A stretch of 9,809 bases of DNA from assembly GCA_031259645.1 (NCBI GenBank), contig JAIRLC010000082.1:1-9809 (forward strand), read 5' to 3'. The number at the start of each line of letters is the position of its first letter. Position 1 is the first letter of the stretch. Of this stretch, positions 1 to 7,074 are shown one piece after another. Both the position numbers and the translations under genes were made by a program. Source of the DNA: Prevotellaceae bacterium (GTDB lineage: Bacteria > Bacteroidota > Bacteroidia > Bacteroidales > UBA932). Under the pieces are notes generated by a model. It saw only the letters and a list, made by a program, of their open reading frames with translations, searched no databases and was not told the origin of the DNA.

Positions 1-39
1 CGTTTACACATTACAAATAATTAACTAAAATATAAATTC

Positions 40-615
40 ATGGGGTCAATTAAAGGTACACGTACAGAGCAAAATCTGTTGAAATCATTTGCCGGCGAAT
101 CACAGGCAACCAAGCGTTATACGATGTTTGCCAAACAAGCGCGGAAAGACGGTTATGAACAAATTGCGGCATTTTTTGAGGAAACGGCGGTGGAAGAGAG
201 CCGCCACGCCACCGAGTTTTTCAGACTTTTGGAAGGCGGCGATGTGGAAATTACCGCAACATATCCAGCGGGGAAAGTAGGCACTACCGCCGAAAATTTA
301 TTGGCTGCGGCCAATGGTGAACTGGAAGAATGGGAAGTCCTGTACAGCGCATTCGCCAAAGTGGCGGAAGAAGAAGGGTTCCCTGATATTGCAAAGAAAT
401 TCAAATTGATCGGCACGGTAGAGAAACGTCATGAAGGGCGCTACCGTAAGCTGTTGAAAAATGTGGAAGCAAAAGAAGTGTTCCAGCGCGGAGCCACGCG
501 AAAGTGGCATTGCCGCGAATGTGGATACGTGCACGAAGGGTCGAGCGCGCCCGATGTTTGCCCCTTATGCAGTCATCCACAAGCGTTTTATGAACTGCTG
601 GCCGAGAACTTTTAA
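40..615 (+). CDS. rbr: Rubrerythrin (diiron peroxidase with C-terminal rubredoxin domain)
   Basis: Cytoplasmic non-haem iron protein that reduces hydrogen peroxide to water in anaerobes, taking electrons through its rubredoxin-like centre. The 191-residue length is normal for the family. The N-terminal four-helix ferritin-like domain (about 1-145) keeps every diiron ligand expected from the Desulfovibrio vulgaris protein: E20, E53, H56, E94, E97, and an ExxH motif at E128-H131. The C-terminal rubredoxin domain has two CxxC pairs (C158/C161 and C174/C177) that bind one iron. The ATG at 40 is the natural start, since the family begins a few residues before the conserved 'TEQNLLKSFAGE' helix. 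The leader 'actaaaatataaattc' is A-rich with no Shine-Dalgarno. No TAnnTTTG element is visible in the 39 bases upstream, so the promoter or an upstream gene lies outside the window. It is probably its own transcription unit, because a promoter follows before the next gene. Nothing is missing or odd. Confidence 0.96.
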   Translation: MGSIKGTRTEQNLLKSFAGESQATKRYTMFAKQARKDGYEQIAAFFEETAVEESRHATEFFRLLEGGDVEITATYPAGKVGTTAENLLAAANGELEEWEVLYSAFAKVAEEEGFPDIAKKFKLIGTVEKRHEGRYRKLLKNVEAKEVFQRGATRKWHCRECGYVHEGSSAPDVCPLCSHPQAFYELLAENF

Positions 616-675
616 TCTTCTTGCTTGCGTAACAGGTTGAAATTAAGCATGTTTATTTTGTTTTGTCAATTAAAG

Positions 676-707
676 TTTGAAACTTTACTTTTTTATAGTT
701 ATATTTG
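676..707 (+). promoter_or_regulatory. Bacteroidota sigma-A type promoter for the TPR-porE-mqnC-amn-plug operon
   Basis: A TTTG (-33 element) at 676-679 and TATATTTG (-7 element, consensus TAnnTTTG) at 700-707 are separated by 20 bases, inside the 19-21 spacing known for Bacteroides promoters. Transcription would start near 713, giving a leader of about 18 bases before the ATG at 731. It is the only place in the window where both elements are clear at the right distance. It lies in the largest intergenic gap (616-730), and no comparable element is seen in the later gaps of the operon. Confidence 0.7.
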
Positions 708-730
708 TTCTTTTAATTGGGTAAAATGTT

Positions 731-1801
731 ATGAAAAAATTATTGGTATTGTTATTATTGTCGGCGATGACAAGTGTTGTTATTGCGCAAAAGCCGTTAG
801 TGTTGAAAGCAAAACCGGCTGCAAGTCAATCGGCAACCGGCAAAGTTGCTGCAGAAACAGTCTATAACGAAGGCGTGGCGCTGCTTGAGCAAAGTGAGTT
901 TGAGGCGGCGATGGGTAAATTTACGAAAGCGCTTGAGATGAAACCTCAATTTGAGCAGGCTTTAAGTAATCGCGCTGTAGTAAAAAATGAAATGCGCGAC
1001 TATGAGGGCGCGATAGCCGACTATGATGCGGCTATAAAAATTAAGCCTTCGGCCGGCGCGTATTTCGGACGGGGGCAGGCCAAATACGAGTTGAAACAAA
1101 CGGCAGCAGCCATGGATGATTACACCAAGGCCATAGAGTTGGATAACACGTTTGCGCAAGCCTATTACTACCGCGGCGGTTTGTATTTTGAGCAATATGA
1201 TATGACGCGCGCCATTGAAGACTACAATAAAGCCATCGAATATCGTCCTGACTATATTTATGCGTACAACGACAGGGCCAATGCGTATAAGGTGCTTGGC
1301 GACATGGAAGCGGCCATGAACGATTACACCAAAGCCATCGCCTTAGATGAACATGCTATTGATTTTGCCTTTAACAACCGCGGAAATTTGAAACGCAGCC
1401 TTGGCCAATATGCCGAAGCGATTGAAGATTATACGGCGTCAATCAAAGTAAATCCCGATTACTATATCGCTTATAATAACCGCGGATTGGCTAAGATTGA
1501 CCTCGGCGACTATGAAGGCGCTATTCATGATTTTACCGAAGCGTTGCGTATTAAAGCCGATTACCATTACGCGCTGAATAATCGCGGCAATGCGAAGTTT
1601 AAAAAACGGGACTATGTGGCGGCAGCGGAAGATTACAGCGCTGCCATTAACTTGTTCCCTCGTTATGGCTATGCGTTCTTGAACAGAGGCTTGGCCAGGG
1701 AAATGCTGCGTGATATCGACGGAGCCAAATCCGATTATACCCAAGCTATAGCGTTGGGCGTGGGGGCTGCTGAAGAGTATATGAAAGAAATGAATTTTTA
1801 A
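731..1801 (+). CDS. Exported tetratricopeptide-repeat (TPR) protein
   Basis: A 356-residue periplasmic or envelope protein made almost wholly of TPR repeats. A type I signal peptide covers about residues 1-19 (KK, then a Leu-rich core, then 'VVIA' before Q20). There is no lipobox cysteine. After a linker (20-41) about nine 34-residue TPRs follow, beginning near residues 42, 76, 109, 142, 176, 211, 245, 279 and 313. Each shows a variant of 'YNNRGxAKxxLGDYxxAIxDYTxAIxxxP'. TPR stacks bind other proteins and have no catalytic role. The ATG at 731 fits the signal peptide and lies 18 bases after the predicted transcription start. It is the first gene of the operon, 17 bp before the PorE-like gene, so a partnership with that protein or another T9SS part is plausible but only inferred. 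I cannot assign it to a named T9SS TPR protein such as PorW. The function is otherwise unknown. Confidence 0.9.
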   Translation: MKKLLVLLLLSAMTSVVIAQKPLVLKAKPAASQSATGKVAAETVYNEGVALLEQSEFEAAMGKFTKALEMKPQFEQALSNRAVVKNEMRDYEGAIADYDAAIKIKPSAGAYFGRGQAKYELKQTAAAMDDYTKAIELDNTFAQAYYYRGGLYFEQYDMTRAIEDYNKAIEYRPDYIYAYNDRANAYKVLGDMEAAMNDYTKAIALDEHAIDFAFNNRGNLKRSLGQYAEAIEDYTASIKVNPDYYIAYNNRGLAKIDLGDYEGAIHDFTEALRIKADYHYALNNRGNAKFKKRDYVAAAEDYSAAINLFPRYGYAFLNRGLAREMLRDIDGAKSDYTQAIALGVGAAEEYMKEMNF

Positions 1802-1818
1802 TTTAGTTTGACAAAAAC

Positions 1819-3888
1819 ATGAAAAACATGAAAAAATATCTTTTCCTTGCATTCGCGGTGTGTGTGGTACAGTTTGGTTTTGCTCAAACTAATGTGACCT
1901 TTACGCGTGATTACTTTTATGACAGGGAGGAACAGTTGGCTGATGCACTGCGGCAAATACAGGAGGGGGACAAATATTATTCGGAAGCGGAAAAGCGTAA
2001 TCCGTCGCCGTTGGTTTTTGACTTGCCGGCCGAAGCGCTTTATGCTGCGGCCTTGCCTTTCTATTTAGAGGCTAATATTTTTAATCCGAATAATGTGGAT
2101 TTGAACCGCCGTATTGCGAAGTGCTACCTTTTTGTACAACGTGAAAAAGCCTTGCTCTATGTGCAAAAAGCAATGAGTATAAGTTTGGAAATTCACCCCG
2201 AAATGTACCTGATACAAGCGTTGGCCTATCAGTCGGCCATGCAGTTTGACCAGGCTATAGCATCATACAAACAATATAAAAGCCGGCTTTCGCCGCAAGG
2301 ATATGTCAAGTATGCCGGATTGATAGAAAAACGGCTGGCTGAATGTGCTGTTGCAAAAAAGGCCGTGGAAGAACCGCAAAGCGTATTTGTGGATAACTTG
2401 GGACAAAAAGTCAATGCGGGAGGCCCTGACCTCAATCCTTTATTCTTACAGAAGGAAGACAGGATGATTTATAACCAGGGGGGAGGAGCGCCGGGTTCCG
2501 GAAAGTTGACATATAATATTTTATCAGCGCCCAAAAATAAAGGGCTGTTCGCCGATCCTCAAAAAACAACCTTTCCGGATAACAAATATGCTGTGCTTTA
2601 CATTGCGGAAGAGGAAGATTACGCCTTGCTTTACGATCCCAACAAGGGGAAAGGCGATATTTTTGAAGTGTACCGGAACGCCGATAATACTTGGAGGAAA
2701 CCGGTTTCTGTGGGTAAAAACATAAACCACCGCAAGTGGGATGAGCGGACCGCATACCTGTCGCCCGAAGGCAATGTGATGTTTTTTTCGAGCAACAGGC
2801 CGGGCGGTTATGGCGGGTATGACATTTATTATGCTACGATGGACTATCGCGGCAAGTGGAGCAAGCCTGTGAATATCGGTGCGGCAATAAACAGCGAGTA
2901 TGACGACCACATTTTGTATGTATCGGCGTCGGGTAATACTTTGTATTTTGCCTCTCAAGGGCATGAATCAATAGGCGGCTTTGACGTCTTTCAGGCGTCG
3001 TTGGCCAAGGATGAATGGGGCGCTGTGAAAAATCTGGGTTATCCGGTGAACTCGCCTTCCGATGAGCTTTCTTTCTATCCGGCAAAATATACGTCGGAAT
3101 TTTATATTTCGTCAAACCGTGTAGGCAGTTACGGCAGTTTTGATGTGTATCGCGTGATTTCGGTGAATCCGAATAAACAGGTAGTCAGCAATTATGAAGA
3201 TAACTTGTTGGCCTACCACATGCAACATATCTCCGAATTTGTGATTGAATCAACGGTACAGGTAAAAGCTACGGAAACGGTAACATTGAATGGCGTGGTC
3301 ACCAATGAGCAAAAAAATCCGGTTAAAGCGGTTATTTCCATTTTCAATACCCGTACGGGCGTGGAAGTGGCGCAATTTGAGTCAAATGCGGCTACCGGGC
3401 AATTTACCCTGCCGGTATCGGCGGGATCGAATTATGCCATGCTGGTAACGGCGCCGGGCTATATGTTCCAATCGCAAAATATCAATGTGGCGTATGGCGC
3501 CAAGTCAAGAAGCCTCTATGTGGAACTCCTGAAGATGGAAGTGGACAAGAGTGTGGCGTTGCGTAACGTGTTCTTCGATTTCGGACAATATATCCCGACC
3601 GCTGCCTCGTTCAATGAATTGAACGTGTTGTTCCAGTTGATGGTTGACCAACCTAATATAAAGGTGGAAATTTCGGGGCACACCGATAATCGCGGCTCGC
3701 TGCAAGCCAATCAAATTTTGTCGGAACGCCGTGCAAAAGCCATTGTCGATTTCTTAATTCGAAACGGCATTGATCCGGCAAGGTTGAGTTATGTGGGTTA
3801 TGGTTATGAGCGGCCTATCGCGCCAAATACTACGGTGGATGGACGCAGCCAGAACCGTCGTACGGAATTTAAAATTATGAGTCAATAA
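1819..3888 (+). CDS. porE: PorE-like T9SS protein: TPR, PD40 propeller, carboxypeptidase-regulatory and OmpA domains
   Basis: A 689-residue periplasmic/outer-membrane protein with the domain order described for Porphyromonas gingivalis PorE, which ties the T9SS to peptidoglycan. A signal peptide covers about 1-22 (ending 'FGFA' before Q23), with no convincing lipobox. TPR-like helices span about 70-180. A PD40/WD40-like beta-propeller spans about 190-445; blade motifs include 'FFSSNRPGGYGGYDIYY' (322-338), 'LYFASQGHESIGGFDVF' (375-391) and 'FYISSNRVGSYGSFDVY' (428-444). A carboxypeptidase-regulatory-like beta domain lies at about 486-572. The OmpA C-terminal domain (580-689) keeps D623 in 'GHTDNRG', R638 in 'SERRA' and 'NRRTEF' (679-684), the residues that grip diaminopimelate. 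Codon 4 (1828) is an equally possible start with a slightly shorter signal peptide. PD40-OmpA proteins have many paralogues in this phylum, so the domain call is firm while the porE orthology is probable. The operon also encodes the T9SS Plug, which supports it. Confidence 0.8.
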   Translation: MKNMKKYLFLAFAVCVVQFGFAQTNVTFTRDYFYDREEQLADALRQIQEGDKYYSEAEKRNPSPLVFDLPAEALYAAALPFYLEANIFNPNNVDLNRRIAKCYLFVQREKALLYVQKAMSISLEIHPEMYLIQALAYQSAMQFDQAIASYKQYKSRLSPQGYVKYAGLIEKRLAECAVAKKAVEEPQSVFVDNLGQKVNAGGPDLNPLFLQKEDRMIYNQGGGAPGSGKLTYNILSAPKNKGLFADPQKTTFPDNKYAVLYIAEEEDYALLYDPNKGKGDIFEVYRNADNTWRKPVSVGKNINHRKWDERTAYLSPEGNVMFFSSNRPGGYGGYDIYYATMDYRGKWSKPVNIGAAINSEYDDHILYVSASGNTLYFASQGHESIGGFDVFQASLAKDEWGAVKNLGYPVNSPSDELSFYPAKYTSEFYISSNRVGSYGSFDVYRVISVNPNKQVVSNYEDNLLAYHMQHISEFVIESTVQVKATETVTLNGVVTNEQKNPVKAVISIFNTRTGVEVAQFESNAATGQFTLPVSAGSNYAMLVTAPGYMFQSQNINVAYGAKSRSLYVELLKMEVDKSVALRNVFFDFGQYIPTAASFNELNVLFQLMVDQPNIKVEISGHTDNRGSLQANQILSERRAKAIVDFLIRNGIDPARLSYVGYGYERPIAPNTTVDGRSQNRRTEFKIMSQ

Positions 3889-4932
3889 ATGATCACCGAA
3901 GACGAAGCCCTGTTTCTCTATGAGCAGGTGCCCGTCAATGAACTGATGACGCTCGCCGATGCTTCCCGGCAACAACATGTGCCGGGAAACGGAGTGAGTT
4001 GGCAAATTGACAGGAATGTAAATATCACCAACGCCTGTATATCGGGCTGTTTGTTTTGTAATTTTCATTGTAAGCCCTATCAAACAGAAAAATTATTTAC
4101 TACCGCCATAGATGATTATTGCCGGAAAATAGACGAGCTGTTTTCATTGGGCGGCAACCAGTTGTTGCTGCAAGGCGGATTGCACCCGAAGTATGGCCTC
4201 GATTTCTACACGGAATTATTCCGTACGCTGAAACAGCGCTATCCGGCGTTGAGGCTTCATGCGCTGGGGCCTCCGGAGGTGGCGCATATTGCGCGCTTGA
4301 GCCGTTTAAGTTACCGGGAGGTGTTGGTGCAATTGCGCGATGCGGGGCTTGACAGCTTGCCGGGAGCAGGAGCCGAAATCCTGATAGACCGTGTGCGCAC
4401 ACAATTGTCGCCGGGCAAACCCGGTGCGCAGGCCTGGCTCGATGTGATGCGTGAAGCGCACCGGCTGAACATGCCCACGTCGGCCACCATGGTGTTTGGA
4501 CATCTTGAAACCAGGCGCGAACGCATACAACATTTAATAAAAATTCGTACCTTGCAACATGAAAAACCGGAAGGGGCGCATGGATTTTTGTCGTTTATTT
4601 GTTGGCCGATGCAGTTACAGGGCACGCAGCTTGAGGGAAAGGTAGCGCCGGTATCGGCGGTGGAATACATCAAAACAATAGCGGTGAGCCGGCTGGTACT
4701 CGACAACATTACAAACATCCAGGCCTCGTGGCTGACGGTGGGACGCGAAACGGCGCAAGTGTGCCTGCATGCAGGCGCCAACGACTTGGGCTCAATTATG
4801 ATAGAGGAAAATGTGGTGTCGGCGGCGGGCGCAACACACCGGATGGACGCGGCAGGCATGCAGGCAGCCATCCGGGAAGCAGGCTACGAGCCGTGGTTGC
4901 GCGATCAGTTATTTCATCGGATAGAAGCATAA
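3889..4932 (+). CDS. mqnC: Cyclic dehypoxanthinyl futalosine synthase (radical SAM), menaquinone futalosine pathway
   Basis: Cytoplasmic radical SAM enzyme that cyclises dehypoxanthine futalosine to its cyclic form, a middle step of the futalosine route to menaquinone. The 347-residue length fits the family. The cluster motif CX3CX2C is C50, C54, C57, directly after the family's 'QIDRNVNITN' strand. Other family blocks are 'LLLQGGLHP' (92-100), 'LHALGPPE' (123-130), 'GLDSLPGAGAEIL' (153-165), 'SATMVFGHLET' (198-208), 'NIQASWLTVG' (276-285) and 'GANDLGSIMIEENVVSAAGA' (296-315). The last two favour MqnC over the sister enzyme MqnE. The ATG follows the stop of the PorE-like gene with no gap (TAAATG), so translation is probably coupled. 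The next gene is a purine nucleosidase, relevant because the pathway needs one to make its substrate. The other mqn genes are not in the window. Confidence 0.92.
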   Translation: MITEDEALFLYEQVPVNELMTLADASRQQHVPGNGVSWQIDRNVNITNACISGCLFCNFHCKPYQTEKLFTTAIDDYCRKIDELFSLGGNQLLLQGGLHPKYGLDFYTELFRTLKQRYPALRLHALGPPEVAHIARLSRLSYREVLVQLRDAGLDSLPGAGAEILIDRVRTQLSPGKPGAQAWLDVMREAHRLNMPTSATMVFGHLETRRERIQHLIKIRTLQHEKPEGAHGFLSFICWPMQLQGTQLEGKVAPVSAVEYIKTIAVSRLVLDNITNIQASWLTVGRETAQVCLHAGANDLGSIMIEENVVSAAGATHRMDAAGMQAAIREAGYEPWLRDQLFHRIEA

Positions 4933-4956
4933 TAAATAAAGTAAATAAACGGGATT

Positions 4957-5727
4957 ATGAGAACAAAGCAAGAAATAGTAGACAACTGGTTGCCCCGCTA
5001 TACCGGACAGGAAATAGAGCATTTCGGCAATCTTATTTTACTGACTAATTTCAGGGATTACCTGAGCATGTTTGCGGAAAAAATGAATACGGAAATAGTG
5101 TTTGAAAATGCAAATATGCCATGTGCTACCGCAGAGGGCATTACCATGATTAATTTCGGTATGGGCAGTCCGAATGCGGCTACCATTATGGATTTATTGT
5201 CGGCCATTCACCCGAAGGCGGTGTTGTTTCTCGGCAAGTGCGGCGCAATCAAGAGCGACCACCATGTGGGCGATTTTATTTTGCCCATTGCGGCGGTGCG
5301 TGGCGACGGCACGTCGAATGATTATTTCCCGCCGGAGGTGCCGGCTTTGCCTGCGTTCATGCTGCAACGCGCCGTATCGACCACTATCCGTGATTCGAAT
5401 TGTGATTATTGGACGGGCACCATATATACCAGTAACCGCAGGGTGTGGGAGTATGACGATGAGTTTAAGGACTACTTGCGCGCTATCCGCTGCATGGCCG
5501 TTGATATGGAAACAGCCACCCTGTTCTCCGTGGGATTTTATAATTCGATCAGCACCGGCGCGCTGCTGCTGGTGTCGGATCTGCCGATGGCTGCCGATGG
5601 CGTAAAAACTTCAAAAAGCGACAAGTTGGTCACCAGAAATTTTGCGCACCTCCATTTGCAAATGGGCATTGATGCGCTTAAGCTTATCCAGCGTGATGGC
5701 AGTTCGGTGAAACACTTGCGTTTTTAG
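4957..5727 (+). CDS. amn: AMP nucleosidase (Bacteroidota short type, PNP/UDP phosphorylase fold)
   Basis: Cytoplasmic enzyme expected to split AMP into adenine and ribose 5-phosphate. The 256 residues match the short Bacteroidota AMP nucleosidase, not the longer E. coli Amn with its extra N-terminal domain. I recognise the N-terminal 'KQEIVDNWLPRYTG' (4-17), the phosphate/ribose loop 'NFGMGSPNAA' (66-75), 'FLGKCG' (91-96), the nucleoside-binding 'VDMETA' (182-187) and the catalytic aspartate D208 in 'LLVSDLP'. The C-terminus 'VKHLRF' is typical. The ATG at 4957 lies 24 bp after mqnC with an A-rich leader. Because it follows mqnC, it might also act on 6-amino-6-deoxyfutalosine, the job of MqnB; that is inference only. 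The same subfamily is, to my knowledge, also common in Bacteroides that use the other menaquinone route, which favours a plain AMP role. Confidence 0.88.
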   Translation: MRTKQEIVDNWLPRYTGQEIEHFGNLILLTNFRDYLSMFAEKMNTEIVFENANMPCATAEGITMINFGMGSPNAATIMDLLSAIHPKAVLFLGKCGAIKSDHHVGDFILPIAAVRGDGTSNDYFPPEVPALPAFMLQRAVSTTIRDSNCDYWTGTIYTSNRRVWEYDDEFKDYLRAIRCMAVDMETATLFSVGFYNSISTGALLLVSDLPMAADGVKTSKSDKLVTRNFAHLHLQMGIDALKLIQRDGSSVKHLRF

Positions 5728-5742
5728 TAATTTCGCAACACT

Positions 5743-6996
5743 ATGAACGGAATAAATTTTGTACCTCATGCAAAGGTTGTATGTCTTGTGGCTTGCATGT
5801 TATGCTTCGCGCCTCTGTTCGCGCAGCAGCAGGACCGGGATATTCACAACGTACAGTGTTTTGTGGGCGATAACGAGTTGTCGGATCCCATCATGGAATT
5901 TCGCGGGAAGGAGCATATCACCCTGTGGTTTGACGATTTTAATGAAACGCGCAACTATCTTCATTATGCCCTCGTGCACTGTGACGCCGACTGGAACGAG
6001 GACGGCCTGTTCTTTAGCGACTACATGGACGGCTTCGTTGAAAATCCCTTGCGCGATTATGCGTTATCATTTCAAACACAGACGAACTATGTTTATTACA
6101 GGTTGCAAATCCCGAATGAGGATGTGCAATTGAAAGCATCGGGCAATTATCTCATAAAAATATATGAGCGGGATCCCGAAAAACCGGTGTTGACGCAGCG
6201 TTTTTCTGTGTATGAAAAGGCGGTGGCGGTTAAATTGAATACGCGGGGGCCTATGCTCACAGGCGAAAGTTGTTTGCAGCAGCTTGAGTTCTCGGTGCGG
6301 CATCCGGCCTTGCCGGTGCGCGACGCCTACAGGGAGCTGAAGGTGCGGGTCACGCAAAACGGTATCGCCCTGCCCGGCGTGGAAAATCCGTCGCCCTCGT
6401 TTATCGAACAGCATGAGGTGTCTTATACGCTGGCTACTAAGAACTGGTATCCGGGCGGCAATGAGTACCGGATTTTCGATATACGCACGCTGGATTTTGG
6501 CGCGCAGGGCGTGCAGCAGGTGCGCTATGACGAGCTGGGCGTGCCTTATGCCTTGCTGACTGTGGACACGCCGCGCGAGCATAAACCTTATACTTTCGTC
6601 CGTGATCTTAATGGGAAATACCGGGTGGAGGCCAACCGGAGAACCAACCGCCATGCCGAAGCCGAGTATGTGATGGCCGGCTTTACGCTGGATTCCGAAG
6701 AATTTCAGGATGCCGGCGTCTTTGTTTTCGGGCAGTTGTCGAACTTCGCCCTGCGTCCCGAATTTGCCATGACTTACAATGTGGACGCGGGCGCTTATGA
6801 ATTAAATGTGCCTTTGAAACAGGCCTATTACAACTACCGCTACGTGTTGGTTCCCCATAATCAACTGCCCGACTGGAACGCTATTGAAGGCTGTTTTGCC
6901 GAAGCCGAAAATTATTATACCGTGCTGGTATATTACCGTTCTTTCCGTGACCGCTACGACCGGCTGGTGGGCGTCCATTCCGTGAATACGCTATAG
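5743..6996 (+). CDS. Type IX secretion system Plug protein (DUF5103 family)
   Basis: A 417-residue exported protein of the DUF5103 family. In Flavobacterium johnsoniae the homologue (Plug) closes the periplasmic end of the giant SprA/Sov translocon barrel when PorV and substrate are absent. A signal peptide covers about 1-27, ending 'PLFA' before Q28. 'LVAC' (15-18) resembles a lipobox, but the hydrophobic stretch before it is very short and continues past it, so signal peptidase I is more likely. Family hallmarks are 'LWFDDFNETRNYLHYALVHC' (61-80) continuing into 'DADW' (81-84), 'GFVENPLRDYALSFQTQTNY' (97-116), 'IPNED' (123-127), 'SGNYLIKIYERD' (133-144), and near the C-terminus 'PLKQAYYNYRYVLVPH'. 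The length fits the family. The gene lies 15 bp after amn and ends the operon. The pore itself (SprA/Sov) is not in the window. Confidence 0.88.
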   Translation: MNGINFVPHAKVVCLVACMLCFAPLFAQQQDRDIHNVQCFVGDNELSDPIMEFRGKEHITLWFDDFNETRNYLHYALVHCDADWNEDGLFFSDYMDGFVENPLRDYALSFQTQTNYVYYRLQIPNEDVQLKASGNYLIKIYERDPEKPVLTQRFSVYEKAVAVKLNTRGPMLTGESCLQQLEFSVRHPALPVRDAYRELKVRVTQNGIALPGVENPSPSFIEQHEVSYTLATKNWYPGGNEYRIFDIRTLDFGAQGVQQVRYDELGVPYALLTVDTPREHKPYTFVRDLNGKYRVEANRRTNRHAEAEYVMAGFTLDSEEFQDAGVFVFGQLSNFALRPEFAMTYNVDAGAYELNVPLKQAYYNYRYVLVPHNQLPDWNAIEGCFAEAENYYTVLVYYRSFRDRYDRLVGVHSVNTL

Positions 6997-7044
6997 GCCG
7001 GATGTAAAATAGTAAACTTATTTTTATATTTGATAATTTTTATA

Positions 7045-7052
7045 TACTTTTG
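7045..7052 (+). promoter_or_regulatory. TAnnTTTG (-7) promoter element for the sigma factor gene
   Basis: TACTTTTG fits TAnnTTTG and lies 22 bases before the ATG at 7075, giving a leader of about 17 bases. The expected -33 position (about 7020-7024) is only T-rich with no TTG, so the promoter is incomplete on that side. It lets the sigma gene be transcribed apart from the operon that ends at 6996. It also matches the sequence class that this very sigma factor recognises. Confidence 0.55.
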
Positions 7053-7074
7053 CAGCCTTATACAATCTCCGATT

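Noticed and set aside
622..667. Possible terminator after rubrerythrin: TGCTT (622-626) pairs with AAGCA (645-649), followed by a T-rich run.
   Set aside because: The stem is only five base pairs (six with a G-U) around an 18-base loop, too weak to call a terminator.
731..1801. Repeated DNA within the TPR gene (for example near 1119-1139 and 1322-1342) as a possible mobile or CRISPR-like repeat.
   Set aside because: The similarity follows the 34-codon TPR period and conserved residues such as DYTKAI; it is protein-repeat structure.
1802..1818. TTTAGTTTG before the PorE-like gene, resembling a -7 promoter element.
   Set aside because: TA and TTTG are separated by one base instead of two, and the ATG at 1819 is too close for a normal leader.
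4311..4871. 186-codon open frame on the minus strand opposite mqnC.
   Set aside because: Cysteine- and serine-rich composition typical of an antisense shadow; mqnC itself is unambiguous.
6067..6654. Long open frame (195 codons) on the minus strand opposite the Plug gene.
   Set aside because: No recognisable motif, lies wholly within a well-supported gene, and is explained by codon bias of the true strand.
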